From: Telmatactis stephensoni | Taxonomy: Eukaryota > Cnidaria > Anthozoa > Actiniaria > Isophelliidae | Reading direction: 5' to 3' | Assembly: GCA_029948255.1 (NCBI GenBank) | Contig: JALIZF010001572.1 | Coordinates: forward strand, 186,001-250,000 | DNA: 64,000 nucleotides | In this document: one piece after another, positions 1 to 12,017 of the stretch | How the letters are laid out: each line of letters opens with the position of its first letter | Position numbering within the stretch: position 1 is the stretch's first letter | Notes under the pieces: generated by a model | What the model saw: only the letters and a program-made list of their open reading frames with translations | Told to the model about the DNA's origin: nothing | The model's database searches: none | Made by a program: the position numbers and the translations under genes

Positions 1-800
1 GCAGACATCTTTCACTTGGCCTCCTTTTTTCATAATTGGCAATGTTTTCATGTTCAACCAATCATAATGGAAAAGGCGCTGTCTAATTTTATTGAGTTCA
101 CCACAATATATTCGTTCTTGAAGCTGAGGCCTGTCTCCCAAGACATTATATTACTCAAAAAGAGTTCTTGAAAATATAGATCCTAAGATCTAGAACTAAA
201 CGTGTACACAAGCTCTTAATGTCTAATTAAGAAAAGTCAACAGCAAAGGATAACAATAGACGTCTCAACTGAATGAAGTTAGAGTTCTCGAAATACAGTA
301 AATGTTTGGATTGAATACCTAGCTGTGACTCATCTATGGTTACATGGTAAAAGCTAAAGGGTGTCTAAAAGGATTTAATTATATAATAAACATTAAGTTT
401 AGTAACTGACCGCCCAACTATTAGTGAAACAAAACAGTTTTGTTATTTTTCCTGGTCATTACAAGGTATATCCTGTTTAATGAGGTACCCTTACCTTTTC
501 TCTCAAAAATAGTTTGTGAAAGGGTAAGTGTTTGGACATTACACAAACTAAAGAGTGTGCACCCAGTAAGAAATATCAAGCGACATTTTAAATTATGAAA
601 ATGATAAATAAATATTTCAAGCCACTATTTTCCTACACTGATTCTGGCGGCATGATTCTAATTCTGTGTTAAGATTCACTTAAAATTCGTTGTCGCCTAA
701 AGGTTTTAAAGATCTGAACAACAAAACGTGTTTATCAACACTCACCTTTGATAATCAGCAATAGTGATAATGCAAAAAAGAACAAGATTAATCTCTCCAT
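1..800 (-). CDS. 5' part of a secreted-protein gene (signal-peptide exon plus possible second exon), partial
   Basis: Exon 1 is 746-800 on the minus strand. It starts at an ATG and reads a short positive N-terminus followed by a strongly hydrophobic stretch (MERLILFFFALSLLLIIK), a typical signal peptide, and ends at a good donor (CAAAG|GTGAG) in phase 1. A stop-free minus-strand stretch, 1-134, could be exon 2: a weak acceptor at 135-136 (GGGAG) would join in the matching phase 1 and give a cysteine-containing extracellular-looking sequence (about 44 codons) that leaves the window. I do not recognise the protein. The signal-peptide exon is fairly convincing; the second exon rests on open frame and phase only, because its polypyrimidine tract is poor. 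Confidence 0.38.
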
Positions 801-1120
801 CGTAGCCAGAATGAGATTGTTAACACAGAATACACCAAGACGAAATTGAATGTAAGTTTAATATTCAATAACCTAAATTGTCTTTACACAGGAAGTTTAA
901 CACAATTATGTTTTCTATATTTAAAAACGAAAAGAAAATGTTTCTTTAGTTGAAATTATGAGCGCATGCGCAGTCAACAACAAAACAAAATTCACTAAAT
1001 ATGATTAATTTTAAAATTCAATTATATTTAAAAAAATAAGCACACGTTTTAGCACTAGTTATGTTAACTTTTCTACTTAATTAAAAACGAAAAAAAAATC
1101 GTGAACAATAAATAACATAA

Positions 1121-1168
1121 GTGATATTCGACGTTTCGATGTCGCTGACATCATTTTCAAGACTGTTA
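1121..1168 (-). other. Degenerate Penelope-type hammerhead-like motif
   Basis: Read on the minus strand, this stretch has a six-base stem (GATGTC/GACATC with an AGC loop) followed directly by GAAACGTC. That is the stem II plus GAAA layout found at the 3' end of many Penelope-like elements. The CUGANGA box before the stem is degraded, so this is a decayed relative of the better motifs at 31280, 35580 and 37190. No Penelope coding sequence was seen around it. Confidence 0.25.
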
Positions 1169-1386
1169 CACTGGACGAAAAACTGGATTTACAGCATGAG
1201 TAACGCTGATGCAAAGCTGTAGTAAATACCATATTTGCTCGTATTTTTACCGTACATTTGCTCAAATGTTGAAAACGTGGCGTGACTGTTGTTCTCACCA
1301 CATTTTGACGTCTTCTGTGCATCGATTAGAGTACACACGCACGGAAAAATGGAATCTATCTGTTTTATATAATATTTATCGAAACA

Positions 1387-1500
1387 TTCCAACCAATCAG
1401 AGCGCGCGTAAGATTCCTTGACGCCATCTATGTGTGTGTGCTCTAATATATCACACATGGTTGTTCGACCAATCAGAGCGCGCGTAATATACCAATTATT
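1387..1500. repeat. Direct repeat of a CCAAT/GCGCGCG block
   Basis: The block CCAATCAGAGCGCGCGTAA occurs twice, near 1391 and 1471, about 80 bp apart, with AT-rich sequence between and after. The same core (CCAATCAGAGCGCGCG) also ends the transposon insertion near 42249. It is a dispersed-repeat motif and not a gene part. Between 801 and 2550 I see no other supported feature; open frames there are short and not protein-like. Confidence 0.35.
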
Positions 1501-2551
1501 ATATAAACAATTATACTCTCATTACAAGGGGGCTTTTTATTAACAATCAGAACAATAATTTATAGATATAAATACTGCTGCGTGTTTCGGTTATTATCTA
1601 ACACATATTACAAACGAGAGCAATTGAGTAAAATAGTTTGGGCGGCGTTGGTGTATTTATAAACCGACCACTCCCTATTTTGGTTTCCAATTAATTTCGG
1701 TACTAAAAACCTCATTTTGGGTGCGCACTAGGGCTTGGGAAGAGATTTTTATTTTCTTTACTAAAGACAGTATTTGAGGTCCACGCGCGCGCTATATCGT
1801 GTTTGTACCAGAGGACAGAGACATGGCTCAAACAAAAAATGTCTGAAAATATTTTATGAAAGCAATATAAAACGATCGTTTATGTCTCTGTACTGTGATA
1901 TAAACACTCTTGAAGACGTAGAGCACTCGAAAAGCAAGAGAATTAAGATCACTTTCCGGCTTGTGCCGCTCTACATTTTCTATCATGTTTATAGTAATGA
2001 TATGTGTGTGCGTTTTCATTGCTTAAAAACGATGTGTATCAAATAAAGGAGACTAACCATTCCAAGAAAAACAGAAAAAATGACGGATTTTAATGTTTTG
2101 TTATGTAATTCGCCATGCAAATGATATAACGAGTAACCAATCACATGTTCAGTGGAGCTAACCTTGTCCTCATTCACTTGATTGCAATAAAATGTGAAAC
2201 AACCACCTTTTGTGGAGGCTTGGATATTAATTTTATTTGTAAATTTGCGATTTTATGTACTGAAAGTAACCATGTTATTTATTTGTATAATATTAAGAAA
2301 GATTCTGCTTGAAATTCTGGCGGTAAAATCTATCCTTGTCTTAGTATAGCTGTATCTTGTTACCCACCTCTGGGAGTCCCAAACAAACAATTGACAACAG
2401 CTGTACAGTAAAACCAAAATTGTTTCAATTACAGTTTAGTTTGATTGACATTTCATTTAGTTACAATAACGTATACCAAGATTTGAATAATATCATGATT
2501 ACGTGCCGAATGCCGTGTTCTAGTAATGCATAAGGTGAACTTGTGCATTCA

Positions 2552-2746
2552 GCGACGGATCCAGGATTTTCTTCAGGGAGAGGTGCACCCAGGATTATAT
2601 TATTTTTCAGGGGGGGTGCAGCGTTATAGAAATTGGAAACTATCCAGAGGATATTGTGGAAAAATATAGAGAAGCCGGAAAAGGACCCAAAGTCATCTCA
2701 GGAGGTGGTACGCAACCCCTGCACCCCTCCCCTAAATCCGTCCCCG
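2552..2746. mobile_element. MITE with imperfect terminal inverted repeats
   Basis: The left end CGACGGATCCAGG and the reverse complement of the right end (CGGGGACGGATTTAGG) match with a few differences. The purine-rich flanks inside (CAGGGAGAGG and its counterpart CCCTCCCC) also pair. About 195 bp and non-coding. It resembles the better-preserved element at 45719-45894 in style. Confidence 0.45.
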
Positions 2747-2975
2747 ACATTGGTTGTGTGGTTATTACTGCAGCCAACATTTATGACGTTCTACGTTGCG
2801 GTCGCCTTTTCTACACAGACTGTAAGTAACGCAGTAGTAACACGTGTTATCTTTAGTGCTCTTGCCACACTGATTTGGCCGAAGATCCTCATATAAAGTT
2901 CTTTGATTCCATCATTCATGAAGCCAGATATTCGTGGCTTATCAAATACAAATCGAGTCGTTCAGGCTGCACGCT

Positions 2976-3081
2976 AAGGCCTGGTTTTCACGAGCGATGT
3001 AAGCAGAAGCAAAAGCAACATACGCAGACTCAGTACGTCAGTTGATTCTGCTTCTATCGCCCATGAAAAGCCGCCAGGCTT
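2976..3081. mobile_element. Short hairpin MITE
   Basis: The left terminus TAAGGCCTGGTTTTCACGAG pairs with the right terminus, whose reverse complement reads TTTAAGCCTGGCGGCTTTTC. AAGCAGAA-type sequence also pairs further in. About 106 bp. It lies just downstream of the stop codon of the skeletal-matrix-like gene at 3107, so it could fall in that gene's 3' untranslated region. Confidence 0.5.
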
Positions 3082-3106
3082 AAACCTTGCTAGAGTTGAT
3101 GTGAGT

Positions 3107-6100
3107 TTACGAGATGTAGCCTCCAAACCACCACTGTGTTGTGCTGTCTTGGTTGTTTGTTCCTCTGAAGCTTGGGTTCATTGTAAGATCGCCCTCACAA
3201 TAATAACCAAAATTATTTTCCGATGGGTAAGCACCGATAAAAGATTTAAATGCGCAATTGCGATTAGTGCTGTCAATGTGCAGTGAAAACACGTTTTCCG
3301 TATGATAAAAGTTAGCTTGAGTGTTGCTGGCTTTGTAGCCACGGATATTTACGTACTCCACATCCCTGCATTGTCCTTGGATAAAGACACTTAGAATATC
3401 CATACTAGAGACTTTACCACGTACATAATCAGTGTCATCAACACCATACACGTCGTATCCTGCCGTTGCTCTCCAGTGAGTAGACATGCTTGAAAGGTGT
3501 TTCATTCGCATCAGGCTTAGACGGTAAGCTTCCCAATTTGGCGAGTTCTCTTTCACTGGCAAATTAGTTCCAAAGAAACCACGACAAAATTCATTCATGC
3601 GTCTATTCTTTAAAGCGAATGACTGTATCAAAGTCCAAGCAGAGCGAGGCTCAGAGGTGAAATCACAGAAGACTTGATAGGAAGTCCCACTAGCCGTGTC
3701 TGTAACAGTGTAGATACCGTTCTCTTTGACTCCACTACGAAGATAATCCAGACAGGATTTGGAGTTCTGTCGAAGAAACGTTTCATATTGACGCCGATAA
3801 CATCACAACATCAACATCAACGACGACGAGAACGACAACAACAACAATAACAACAACAACAACAAGGGCCATTTATGCAAGCGAAACTGAATAAGACGTG
3901 TCTTATCTAAAGCGCGAATTCATCCGTCTAAACGACCGACTTTTTGTTCATGCAAATTTACCTAAGTTTATTCAAGAAAAGAATAGCTTTCTAAGCGAGA
4001 GCTTCGACTTCGAGCTTCGACGTCGTAGAGCGATATGCCGCCCTTGTTTCCCTTTTGTAAACCTTCCGAGTGGCTCCGAGTATGATAATTTGAAACAGCA
4101 ATTTCAATGGCTTATATTAAAATAACAAAGGATGAGTGCAACGAGCGGAATCGGAATTCACAAGTGCAGAAAAAAAATGACAATGGAGATCTTGACAACC
4201 AAAACAATGTCAACCCGAAGTAAGCAGTATAAAAATTCACGTTTTGGATATCTTGCAATGCTTTCAATGGCCATGAAATGTGTAGGATTAAGAAACAACT
4301 AGACGAAATCGCTGATACTGAAGTTAGAAAAAAATTAATCGAGGGAATCTTAAGTTTTTTAATTAGCTTTTTATAAAGATAAGTGAAATGATAAACAAAA
4401 GATGAAAAGGCGCAGCTTTATCAACTTGACCTAAATTCGTATTTCTCAAAATTGCGCAAAGACATTTTGTTCTATTTCTCCAAACGAACAACTAAAGAGT
4501 ATGTCGACAAAATGAGCTCAAAAGAAGCTGTTTCTGAGTCCTTTAAGTAAGATTTTTTGGCCAAGTGAACTAAAAACTTGGAATTATTCACTTTTTTTGG
4601 TGCATAAAAGTTCAAGCGCGTTTTATTCGAAAACGCTTCCGGCCATAGAAATCTTTTAAACATAGTAACAGTGGAGAACTTGATCTGGATTCTATGAACC
4701 AATAAATGCGGTTTAGCACAAAACTTTATTTTGTCTAAAAATGTCATGTTTGTGAAAACAGCAATACCGTAACTATGAATTACTGATAGCTCCGATCATA
4801 GTGATTAAAGCGGCAAAAGATACTTGAAACTATCCCTAGACTTGCTATGAATTTTTTTGAAATAAGGTTTTTGGCCGCGACGCATTTTGCGATCAAACAG
4901 CGGAGGATTTGCTTCAAACAAAACCCGATCGAGTTTTCTAGTAGAGCTACCAGTCAAACTATTTGTTCATGAGCAGTCTGATGGTGTAAAATGGCGTCGC
5001 CATAGTAACGCCGATCTCCATACAACTTACGTCATCATAAACTTCGATCTTTTTCTAACTAGACGCCTAATAGGCGTTCACTCGGGCTACTTGTGTGTAA
5101 TACTTGGGGAGAAATGGGAGAACAGAAGTTGATGGAAACCAGATTGACTTGTCAGTGTGTCTATTGATTGCAGAAATGCACGACAAATTATATTGGCCAA
5201 GGAGAAAGTATTTTGTAGATAATTGTACCACCTGATTGGTGGTTATAAATATACTACTAGTCTTTTTATCATGCCAGACATATACAGTCTTCTTTATTTT
5301 GCTAAATGCTTACCAAATGATCCAATATGATCTATAGATAATACATTATAGCTCAGACAAAATTTCTATTCTGTACTCTTTACTTTGATTTATGGAAACA
5401 AAAGTTACAAACTGCAGCAAACTGTTACGATATCCAAGTTAAAATGACTTTGATATTGCTGTTATCACAGTGGTAGCTTCTAGAAGTGCCACAGTTACCT
5501 TTCTATGAAATCATTTCAGTGCAGTCAATTCAGTTTCTTAAGACAACTTTTCATATACATGTAAATATTACCATTTTTTCAATATGGAGCAGATCAATGA
5601 TTATAGCAGTAGTCAGTTGCTGATGCTTAATCAGTTGAAGTTTAATACTCGACGTGTAATGTAATACAATGTATGCTCATTACTGTTACCATACATGTAT
5701 ATAGCTCCTCCGTGCACATCAACCTGATACTACTACATAAAGTAACATGTTCAATTCATCCACTTTATCTTGTTTCTGTGAACATGGTTGCACAAAGCTT
5801 GTACAAATTTGTGGTTGAGTATCACTTTTCATTGATTGAAAATATCATTTTGTACATTCTAAAATTGGTTCTTCAATTGTTACTAATATAAGGTCTCATA
5901 AACATTACTATCATTTCCATGATTATCCATCACTATATTTTGATCTGCTAACATTGAGCATGATTGACAGTAAAGTGCATTCAATATAATCATGACAATT
6001 TGTACAAAACACAGATTGCACTAAATATTTATAATTTATATACAAAATCATTTGTTTTCCATTGTTTATTTGGTGTAATTTTGTACTATTTACTAATTCT

Positions 6101-8436
6101 TGTTTCCTGGCTTAATTATTGAATACACTCTAGTCACCTTATTATGCAAAGGCGAGAATCTCCTAGTTTTTCTAGTAGTTGAAAAAACATTACCATTGTA
6201 CATATATTTGTTAGTTAATTACATCGCTTCTAAACACGGCTCTCATGAAGAGCATGACTGTAGACACCGTGTACAAATAGAGTTTATATAAGCAAAAATT
6301 ATGTGCAAGCAGTGGTGATATAAAACAAACTTTTGATTTGAACTGATAAAATATCTCCGTGTCTTACATGTCTGTCCTCAAGTGCAGTTCGCTGCCACAA
6401 ATCGATCTCTGTATCTTATTCTTGGACGATCAATACATTGCAAGTTGATTACAACAGCTGGTAAGGTCACCACTAACTTCGAGAATTCCATATTAACGAT
6501 CAAATGCAGTCACTATCCAAATATCTTTTTTCAACACTTGATACTAATCTCGCGATCTGATTGGTTGATTAGAGTGTGTCAATAAGAGGACAGACACACT
6601 GCTGACGCGTTTCAGCGCGCGCGCTAGTTCTGTTGCCCCGTTTGAAAAGGATTTTTTAACTTTTATCTCAAATAATTGTTGTAAAAAACGAATTGAAGAT
6701 GGTTTTGAGTTGTCTGTCCTCTTATTGACACGTACACTCGCTGCGCACGTGATTCCACTTGAGTTTTGAACATTTTATGACGTCAAGAGTGTATCAATAA
6801 GAGGACAGACAACTCAAAACCATCTTCAATTTGTTAATGAGATAGAAGCCAATAGTTCGATAAATTCCGATTGATAGCGTCCGCCATTTTGTTCAATTGC
6901 TCTCAATCCCTCGCGACAATTCTCGACCACAGGAAGCCTCGTGGTCAACCTCGTTTTAATGACAGTGTACCCCAAAGGCTTCTGGGTAATTTGCCGATTT
7001 GCGACGTTGATAGATAGACCGAAAAGGTAAACCTAGACTCGAGCTACCACAGGTAGCCCGAGTAATAAGGGTGTAATTAACAAATTGAAGATGGTTTTGA
7101 GTTGTCTGTCCTCTTATTGACACACTCTTGACGTCATAAAATGTTCAAAACTCAAGTGGAATCACGAGCGCAGCGAGTGTACGTGTCAATAAGAGGACAG
7201 ACAACTCAAAACCATCTTCAATTCGTTTTTTACAACAAAAAAACGCGTCAGCAGTGTCTGACGTCCTCTTATTGACACACTCTAATCAACCAATCAGATC
7301 GCGAGATTAGTATCAAGTGTTGTAAAATACTTAATTTACCATCACGCTACTCATGAACAAATAGTTTTCCGACTGGTAGCCCTACTAAAAACTCGATCGA
7401 GCCACCTTAATAAGTTAACAAAAAAGGGTTGTTTATACCGATCAGTTCGTGTTTTATTTTCGCTAAGTTTCGCTACTATGACTGCTCTAGAGAAACAGAG
7501 TAAGTTTACCTCAACTTCAGGATCAGAGTAATAATCATATTGTGGGTCATCATGATAAAGATTTGGTGCTGATATTCTTGTTGCAGCGTTCAACTCACAA
7601 AGGTGGTTATAACCAGCGATATTTTGTTTGTAGTTGAATGACCTGCACTTGATATTCCTGGTGCAATGATGGCTGCATTCAAAGGTTGACCTCACCGCCT
7701 TTTGCTTAATGACATGACCTTTTAACACTTTACCTGAAAAAGAAGTAAATCAATAAACTTATTTGTCAACTAGCGTGTACATAATAAAACGCATGAAAGC
7801 AGCTCGATTTTGCAATTTTTCATAGTATCAAAAAAAATTCCCTCAAACTAGGAAAAACGGCGTCATTATTAAATAACATTTAGAAATGTTAAAATAATTG
7901 GTTTTACTTCAATAGTGAACATTAACTATTGCTTTTAGTCTTTCAATATGGAAAACTGGAATTATCAGAATGTAAAATTTACAAATTTATTAACTGCACT
8001 GCTCACACATCGGCTGGAAGGGATTCTGCGTGATCCGTGATTAGACTCAAGTTGAGCTCGTGATCCGTTAAAAGTAATTAAGCCAGATTTAGGCTGATTT
8101 TGGTGAAATCTTTAATTTATTAGAATATGCGTATTCGTGAATTGACAGGAAATTTGAAGTGTGATTCGTGAATTGACTGAGAATTGAAGCGGCGTGATTT
8201 GTGAACAAGACCCCTTTTCCAGCGCCTGCTAACAGTTGTCACTTGTTTCAATATCACTAAGTTTGATCCACAAATTAAAACGTTCTTCGTTTACATCAAC
8301 AGTGAAAACAAGACTAGTACCGACCTTTTGAAACGACAAAAACTCCTCGTCGTTTATTCTTGTATTTCTCCATGTCCTCAGCAAGCACTATGTATATTGT
8401 CAGTAGCAACGACAGTAACCTGTACTTTTGGCTCAT
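3107..8436 (-). CDS. Skeletal organic matrix protein 5-like secreted PAN + fibrinogen-like protein
   Basis: Three minus-strand exons join in consistent phase: 8325-8436 (phase 1 out), 7510-7733 (phase 0 out) and 3107-3766, giving about 331 residues. Exon 1 encodes a signal peptide (MSQKYRLLSLLLTIYIVLA). Exon 2 encodes a PAN/apple-like module with the typical cysteine pattern (ECSHHC, a later LCEL). Exon 3 begins SCLDYLRSGVKENGIYTV, a fibrinogen-C-like opening, then a Trp-rich secreted domain ending QWWFGGYIS. Splice sites are canonical: CTTTTTCAG before exon 2, GAG|GTAAAC after it, TTCTTCGACAG before exon 3. The exon 1 donor (AAAAG|GTCGGT) is weaker. From memory, this layout and sequence style match the coral family annotated as uncharacterized skeletal organic matrix protein 5. 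The role in calcification is inferred from that name. The 3.7-kb second intron could hide one more phase-0 exon. Confidence 0.8.
3781..3868. repeat. Trinucleotide (AAC/GAC)n tract
   Basis: Imperfect CAACAACAA / GACGACGAGAAC repeats lie in the intron of the PAN-fibrinogen gene, directly upstream (in gene direction) of its last exon. Confidence 0.6.
4385..4978. repeat. Dispersed repeat, copy 1 (related to 27925-28460)
   Basis: This stretch and 27925-28460 align over more than 500 bp in the same orientation. Both carry AAAGATGAAAAGGCGCA-type starts, TCAACTTGACCTAAATTC, TCTCAAAAT, AAGTTCAAGCGCGTTT and TATCCCTAGACTTGCT, and both end near CAAACAAAACCC. Copy 2 ends with TCGAGCCACCTTAA. A fragment of the same end (GATCGAGTTTT ... 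CTATTTGTTCATGAG) recurs inverted at 7344-7410. It is non-coding and lies in an intron. Confidence 0.6.
4996..5009. promoter_or_regulatory. Perfect RFX X-box consensus (intronic, next to a repeat)
   Basis: GTCGCCATAGTAAC fits the RFX consensus GTNRCC-NN-RGYAAC at every position. It sits in the big intron of the PAN-fibrinogen gene, just past a dispersed repeat, with no gene start nearby, so it may have no function. Confidence 0.3.
5132..6530. other. AT-rich intron sequence, nothing recognised
   Basis: This part of the large intron of the PAN-fibrinogen gene is AT-rich, with only short chance reading frames. I see no protein-like exon, repeat unit or RNA gene in it. Confidence 0.5.
6532..7322. 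mobile_element. Composite palindromic TIR element (about 790 bp)
   Basis: The ends are inverted copies: CAACACTTGATACTAATCTC at 6532 pairs with GAGATTAGTATCAAGTGTTG ending at 7322, and the match continues through the CAATCAGATCGCG block and TGTCAATAAGAGGACAG. Inside, a second motif (GAAGATGGTTTTGAGTTGTC, next to TGTCCTCTTATTGACAC) occurs four times in alternating orientation near 6690, 6800, 7085 and 7185. The arms are about 250-300 bp with a roughly 250-bp unrelated centre (6834-7080) that contains the GGTAGCCCGAG hairpin seen elsewhere. It is non-coding and intronic. It looks like nested insertion of related TIR elements. Confidence 0.65.
7344..7410 (-). repeat. TTAAGGTGG-type transposon end
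   Basis: On the minus strand this reads TTAAGGTGGCTCGATCGAG followed by sequence matching, in inverted orientation, the end of the repeat at 4925-4978. The TTAAGG terminus is shared with the elements at 12018, 33534 and 28434. Confidence 0.4.
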
Positions 8437-10550
8437 TTTAATTTTGCGATTTCTTCACAGTTAATCATGAAGTGTTCTCTTCTTAGCTTCTCTTTGGCAG
8501 GTGGTGTTTCTAGAAAAGATTTTAGATGAGTCTTAAAGAGCTGTTTTGTTGTTATGCAAAGTCAATGACTCACCCATTGGTAACAGGAAAAAACATCACT
8601 TTAAATTGGCTACAAAACTCAAGGCATAGAATACGGGCGTGTTAGATTTACATTTCTCACAATCAGAATTTCTTTTGGCCACATCGACTGCCACTTATCT
8701 CTGCCAGTCACCGATAAAAAGTCAACAAAACCCAAGGAGACCTTGAATATAAAACTGAAGAAGGCTTACCTACCGAAAGCAATAAGAATTTGCTAAGTTC
8801 GTTTTGAAGTTAGAACGAGTTTCCGGACACTAGAAGATCAAGCTATGGATCGAGATATATAACAAATTTCCCAGAGACCTCCTCAAGGATCAAATAATTT
8901 ACAATTTGCATAATCAATTTTGAGGATTGAAAGTTGCCTATATGTTTATTCTTGTTTCTTTCAAATTCAATTTCACTGTAATTAATTTTATTGGTCCATC
9001 TTCCTCAGATCAAAAAAGAAATCGAGGTAGATGTCGACTACCGATTTTCAGTTTCTTTTTTGTTGTTGTTGTTGTCTTTCTTTTTCTTTTATCAATTATG
9101 TTCTTTTTGAAGAGCGAGTGTGACATGAGTATTTCTCAACTGGGAAATCCGTTGATAAATCAATTCTCCTAAATATTATATTTAAGAATGAAGAATTTCG
9201 CAGGCTTAAAAGTCTACTTTTGATACTTGTAGAACTGAATGAAGAAACTAATATATAATATACAAGTCTATAAAAACGGCTTTCTTTTTCTATGTCAATG
9301 GGAAAATAAAGTGAAACCAATTTTTAATGAATGACCAGCTACACCAAATTAATTGCTGACACACGAAGCAGGTTGAATCGGGCGCACATTTGTACCTGGT
9401 GGACCAGCCATTCAACGTACAATGGATTCTTTACTGTGTAGCACTTTGTAGAATGGCTTAAAAATTAATGTCTAATTTTATTAATGTGAAAGTGCTAATA
9501 TGAAAACTACAGATGTATCATGACGTGTCTTATTGCCTATGTTTACTCAGCATCCAATAAGCTTTTAAATTCTTACCTTTTTTATCCTGTTTATAGCCAA
9601 TATTTTATGCAGTTTCTCATAAAACAAACGGTTTTGAAAAATAAAAACAAGAATTTTTTTTTTCAAATGACTTGTTTGACAAACAGCCAAATTCATAATA
9701 AAGTAGTCTTGTGGCTGCCATTTATAGTCAAATCGATTCAGTACACAATATGAAAATCAATTAAACACAGTAACACGATACCCCTGTCACTGTTTGTCTT
9801 TTAAACATTTCAATGGCTTTTTTACATTTAAATGGTTTCTGGCTTTTAAGTCTCACTAAAAAAGGCATTTCTTCATTTCTTCATTTCTTGACATTATGAA
9901 TAAGAAGATCCTTGTTCAAACATTTAACAACAAAGTTATAAGCGATTAATTTAACGAGTTTGGACAACTAAAGGATATTTCTTGCCTATCCTATGTACAT
10001 AGACTTACAATATTCCGGAATTATTTTTGTCGCGTTTATTATCGTTATTGTAGTTGAGGTATGATTAAAATTACAATTCAACAAACTCAATACACGGCTT
10101 ATTGATTTTACTAATTTTCGCAATTTTGTGCAATCTATTACACATATAGTTTAATTTTATTACACAGATATTTTTGTTACACAGATATTTTCCCAGATAT
10201 ATTGTATACACTCTACCGAAGTTTTTAAAAGCTATACTATCATGTTAAAACTTATAATCTAAACATTAAGGATTCGTGTCTTGGCCAACGATGTACGCTG
10301 CATTTTTTTTCTAGCCCTGGCAATGCTATGTTATTGCCGAGTGTATCATGTCTTTCTCTAGGATAACTTCTTTGACCCAATTACATAAATTCTAAACAAC
10401 ATATAAGCTATCTATCTCGATTAACTCTATGGTTATTATAGATAGCTCGTACCAATAAATCTGAATTTATCATTTATATTTAAACTAAAATTGATATACA
10501 ATACATTTATATCATATATATTATATTTATTAACTATTTATTCATATATA
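8437..10550. other. Upstream and intergenic sequence, nothing recognised
   Basis: This includes the presumed promoter side of the PAN-fibrinogen gene. It is AT-rich with short unconvincing frames and a T-rich run near 9050. A small hairpin made of AGCTATCTAT/ATAGATAGCT lies near 10408-10447. No gene or complete mobile element was seen. Confidence 0.45.
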
Positions 10551-10834
10551 TTTACAAATGTATTATAATGTAAATTCTGGTACAGAATAAAATCAATGTC
10601 AATGTCTGGAAACAACGGCAGCAACGATGTCTCGCAACAACAACAACAACAAAATGTTGCAGAAAGTTTACAAATTCAGTTGAATTTTTTCTCATAAACA
10701 ATTTGAACATTGCACACCTTGTATTGAATGCTGTAGAGTAGATGATAGATGCTGCAAGTTTTCTCTTCGACAAAGCTACAATATTGCTTTGCTAGCGCGA
10801 AAAAAACCCTTACACCTTGTACTAAGATCATTAA

Positions 10835-11445
10835 AATACTTACCTCTTGAAGATTGAACAAACACACGAATGAACTTCTACTAGGTACTTCTACTAGAGA
10901 GCACTGGCCACCATCTAGGTGAGAGATTACGTGCTGTATAAAACTCAGTTGCCAATCACGTGACAACGGCACCTGCAGTTTTTCAGCCAAAACTGCACTC
11001 AATTTTTAAAACTTGCACAGTTTGCCAATATCAATTTAGGCTTATTAAGGCAATGAGCTTTTCTCACACCTTGCGTGACATTTTAATTTTTATCTAACAG
11101 CAACAAAAATATAATATTTGTAAAGAGCACACCAAAGTTAGGATAAATTGAATATTTTGAGGTAGTTTCGATGAATAGCGCCAAAGTTATGGGCGGCCGA
11201 AGTTGGTGCTTTTTGTAAAGAAACGTTCGTTGGAGGGCAGCGTGTTAATTTGATTCTTACCTCGTGAAGTTTGAGCAAATAATATATAAACAACAATAAA
11301 TTCAAGTGAACAGTGGTCGAACCAAGGAATTTCTCTAGAGAGAACTGGCCACCGTCGAACTAAGAACAAGACTGATCACGTGCAGTATAAAACTCAGTTG
11401 CCATTCGTGTGACAACGGCAGCTGCAGTTAGTGTGCCAATATCTA
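10835..11445. repeat. Tandemly duplicated promoter-like block
   Basis: Two diverged copies lie in the same orientation, about 10835-11010 and 11255-11430. Shared pieces include TTACCTC(T/G)TGAAG, AGAGA(G/A)(C/A)ACTGGCCACC, CACGT next to TATAAAACTCAGTTGCCA, and TGACAACGGCA(C/G)CTGCAGT. On the plus strand each has an E-box-like CACGT 5-9 bp before TATAAA, as in a small core promoter. On the minus strand each ends in a donor-like GAG|GTAAG. I cannot say which strand, if either, is transcribed. No convincing coding exon follows. Confidence 0.4.
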
Positions 11446-12017
11446 ATTAGTTAGTAAACAACTAAGACAAAGTCTTTTCTTTAGGCTTAATTAGTTCGTA
11501 TGGCAAACATATACCAACAAACAACTAAAACCCCGTAGATCTAACAAAGATTCCTGCGAATTGTAACAAAACACAACAATAACAAAAGTCACCTAACATA
11601 TATCTAAAGAAACAAAAAGAACTAGTATTCGCTGATGAGGTCCTTGGTAAAGGACGAAAGCTCCCTTTTGCTTTCCTGATCAAGTTTTTCAGTACAGAAA
11701 AAAAGGTAATTATTATTATAGGCTTTATTTCCAGAGGGTGAACACACGACAGTAGTTAACAAACACTCTGTGGTAAAAAACACAGTCTCTTGAAACAAAA
11801 AGACGTTGACAAGGAATTTACAAAAGGCCTTTTTTGGTAGAAACTCGCCCTTTGTCTTCACGTGGTAACATGTACGTGCTGCATGAAGTAGAACCGGTTT
11901 TTTCAAAACATCTCATGAACGAGAATGGTGAACGCCCTTACTTATTTCTAAAGTTACATCACACTATTGTTTTCTTGTATATAAAAAGTTTGAACTGGAA
12001 ACATGAAAATTCTTCGA

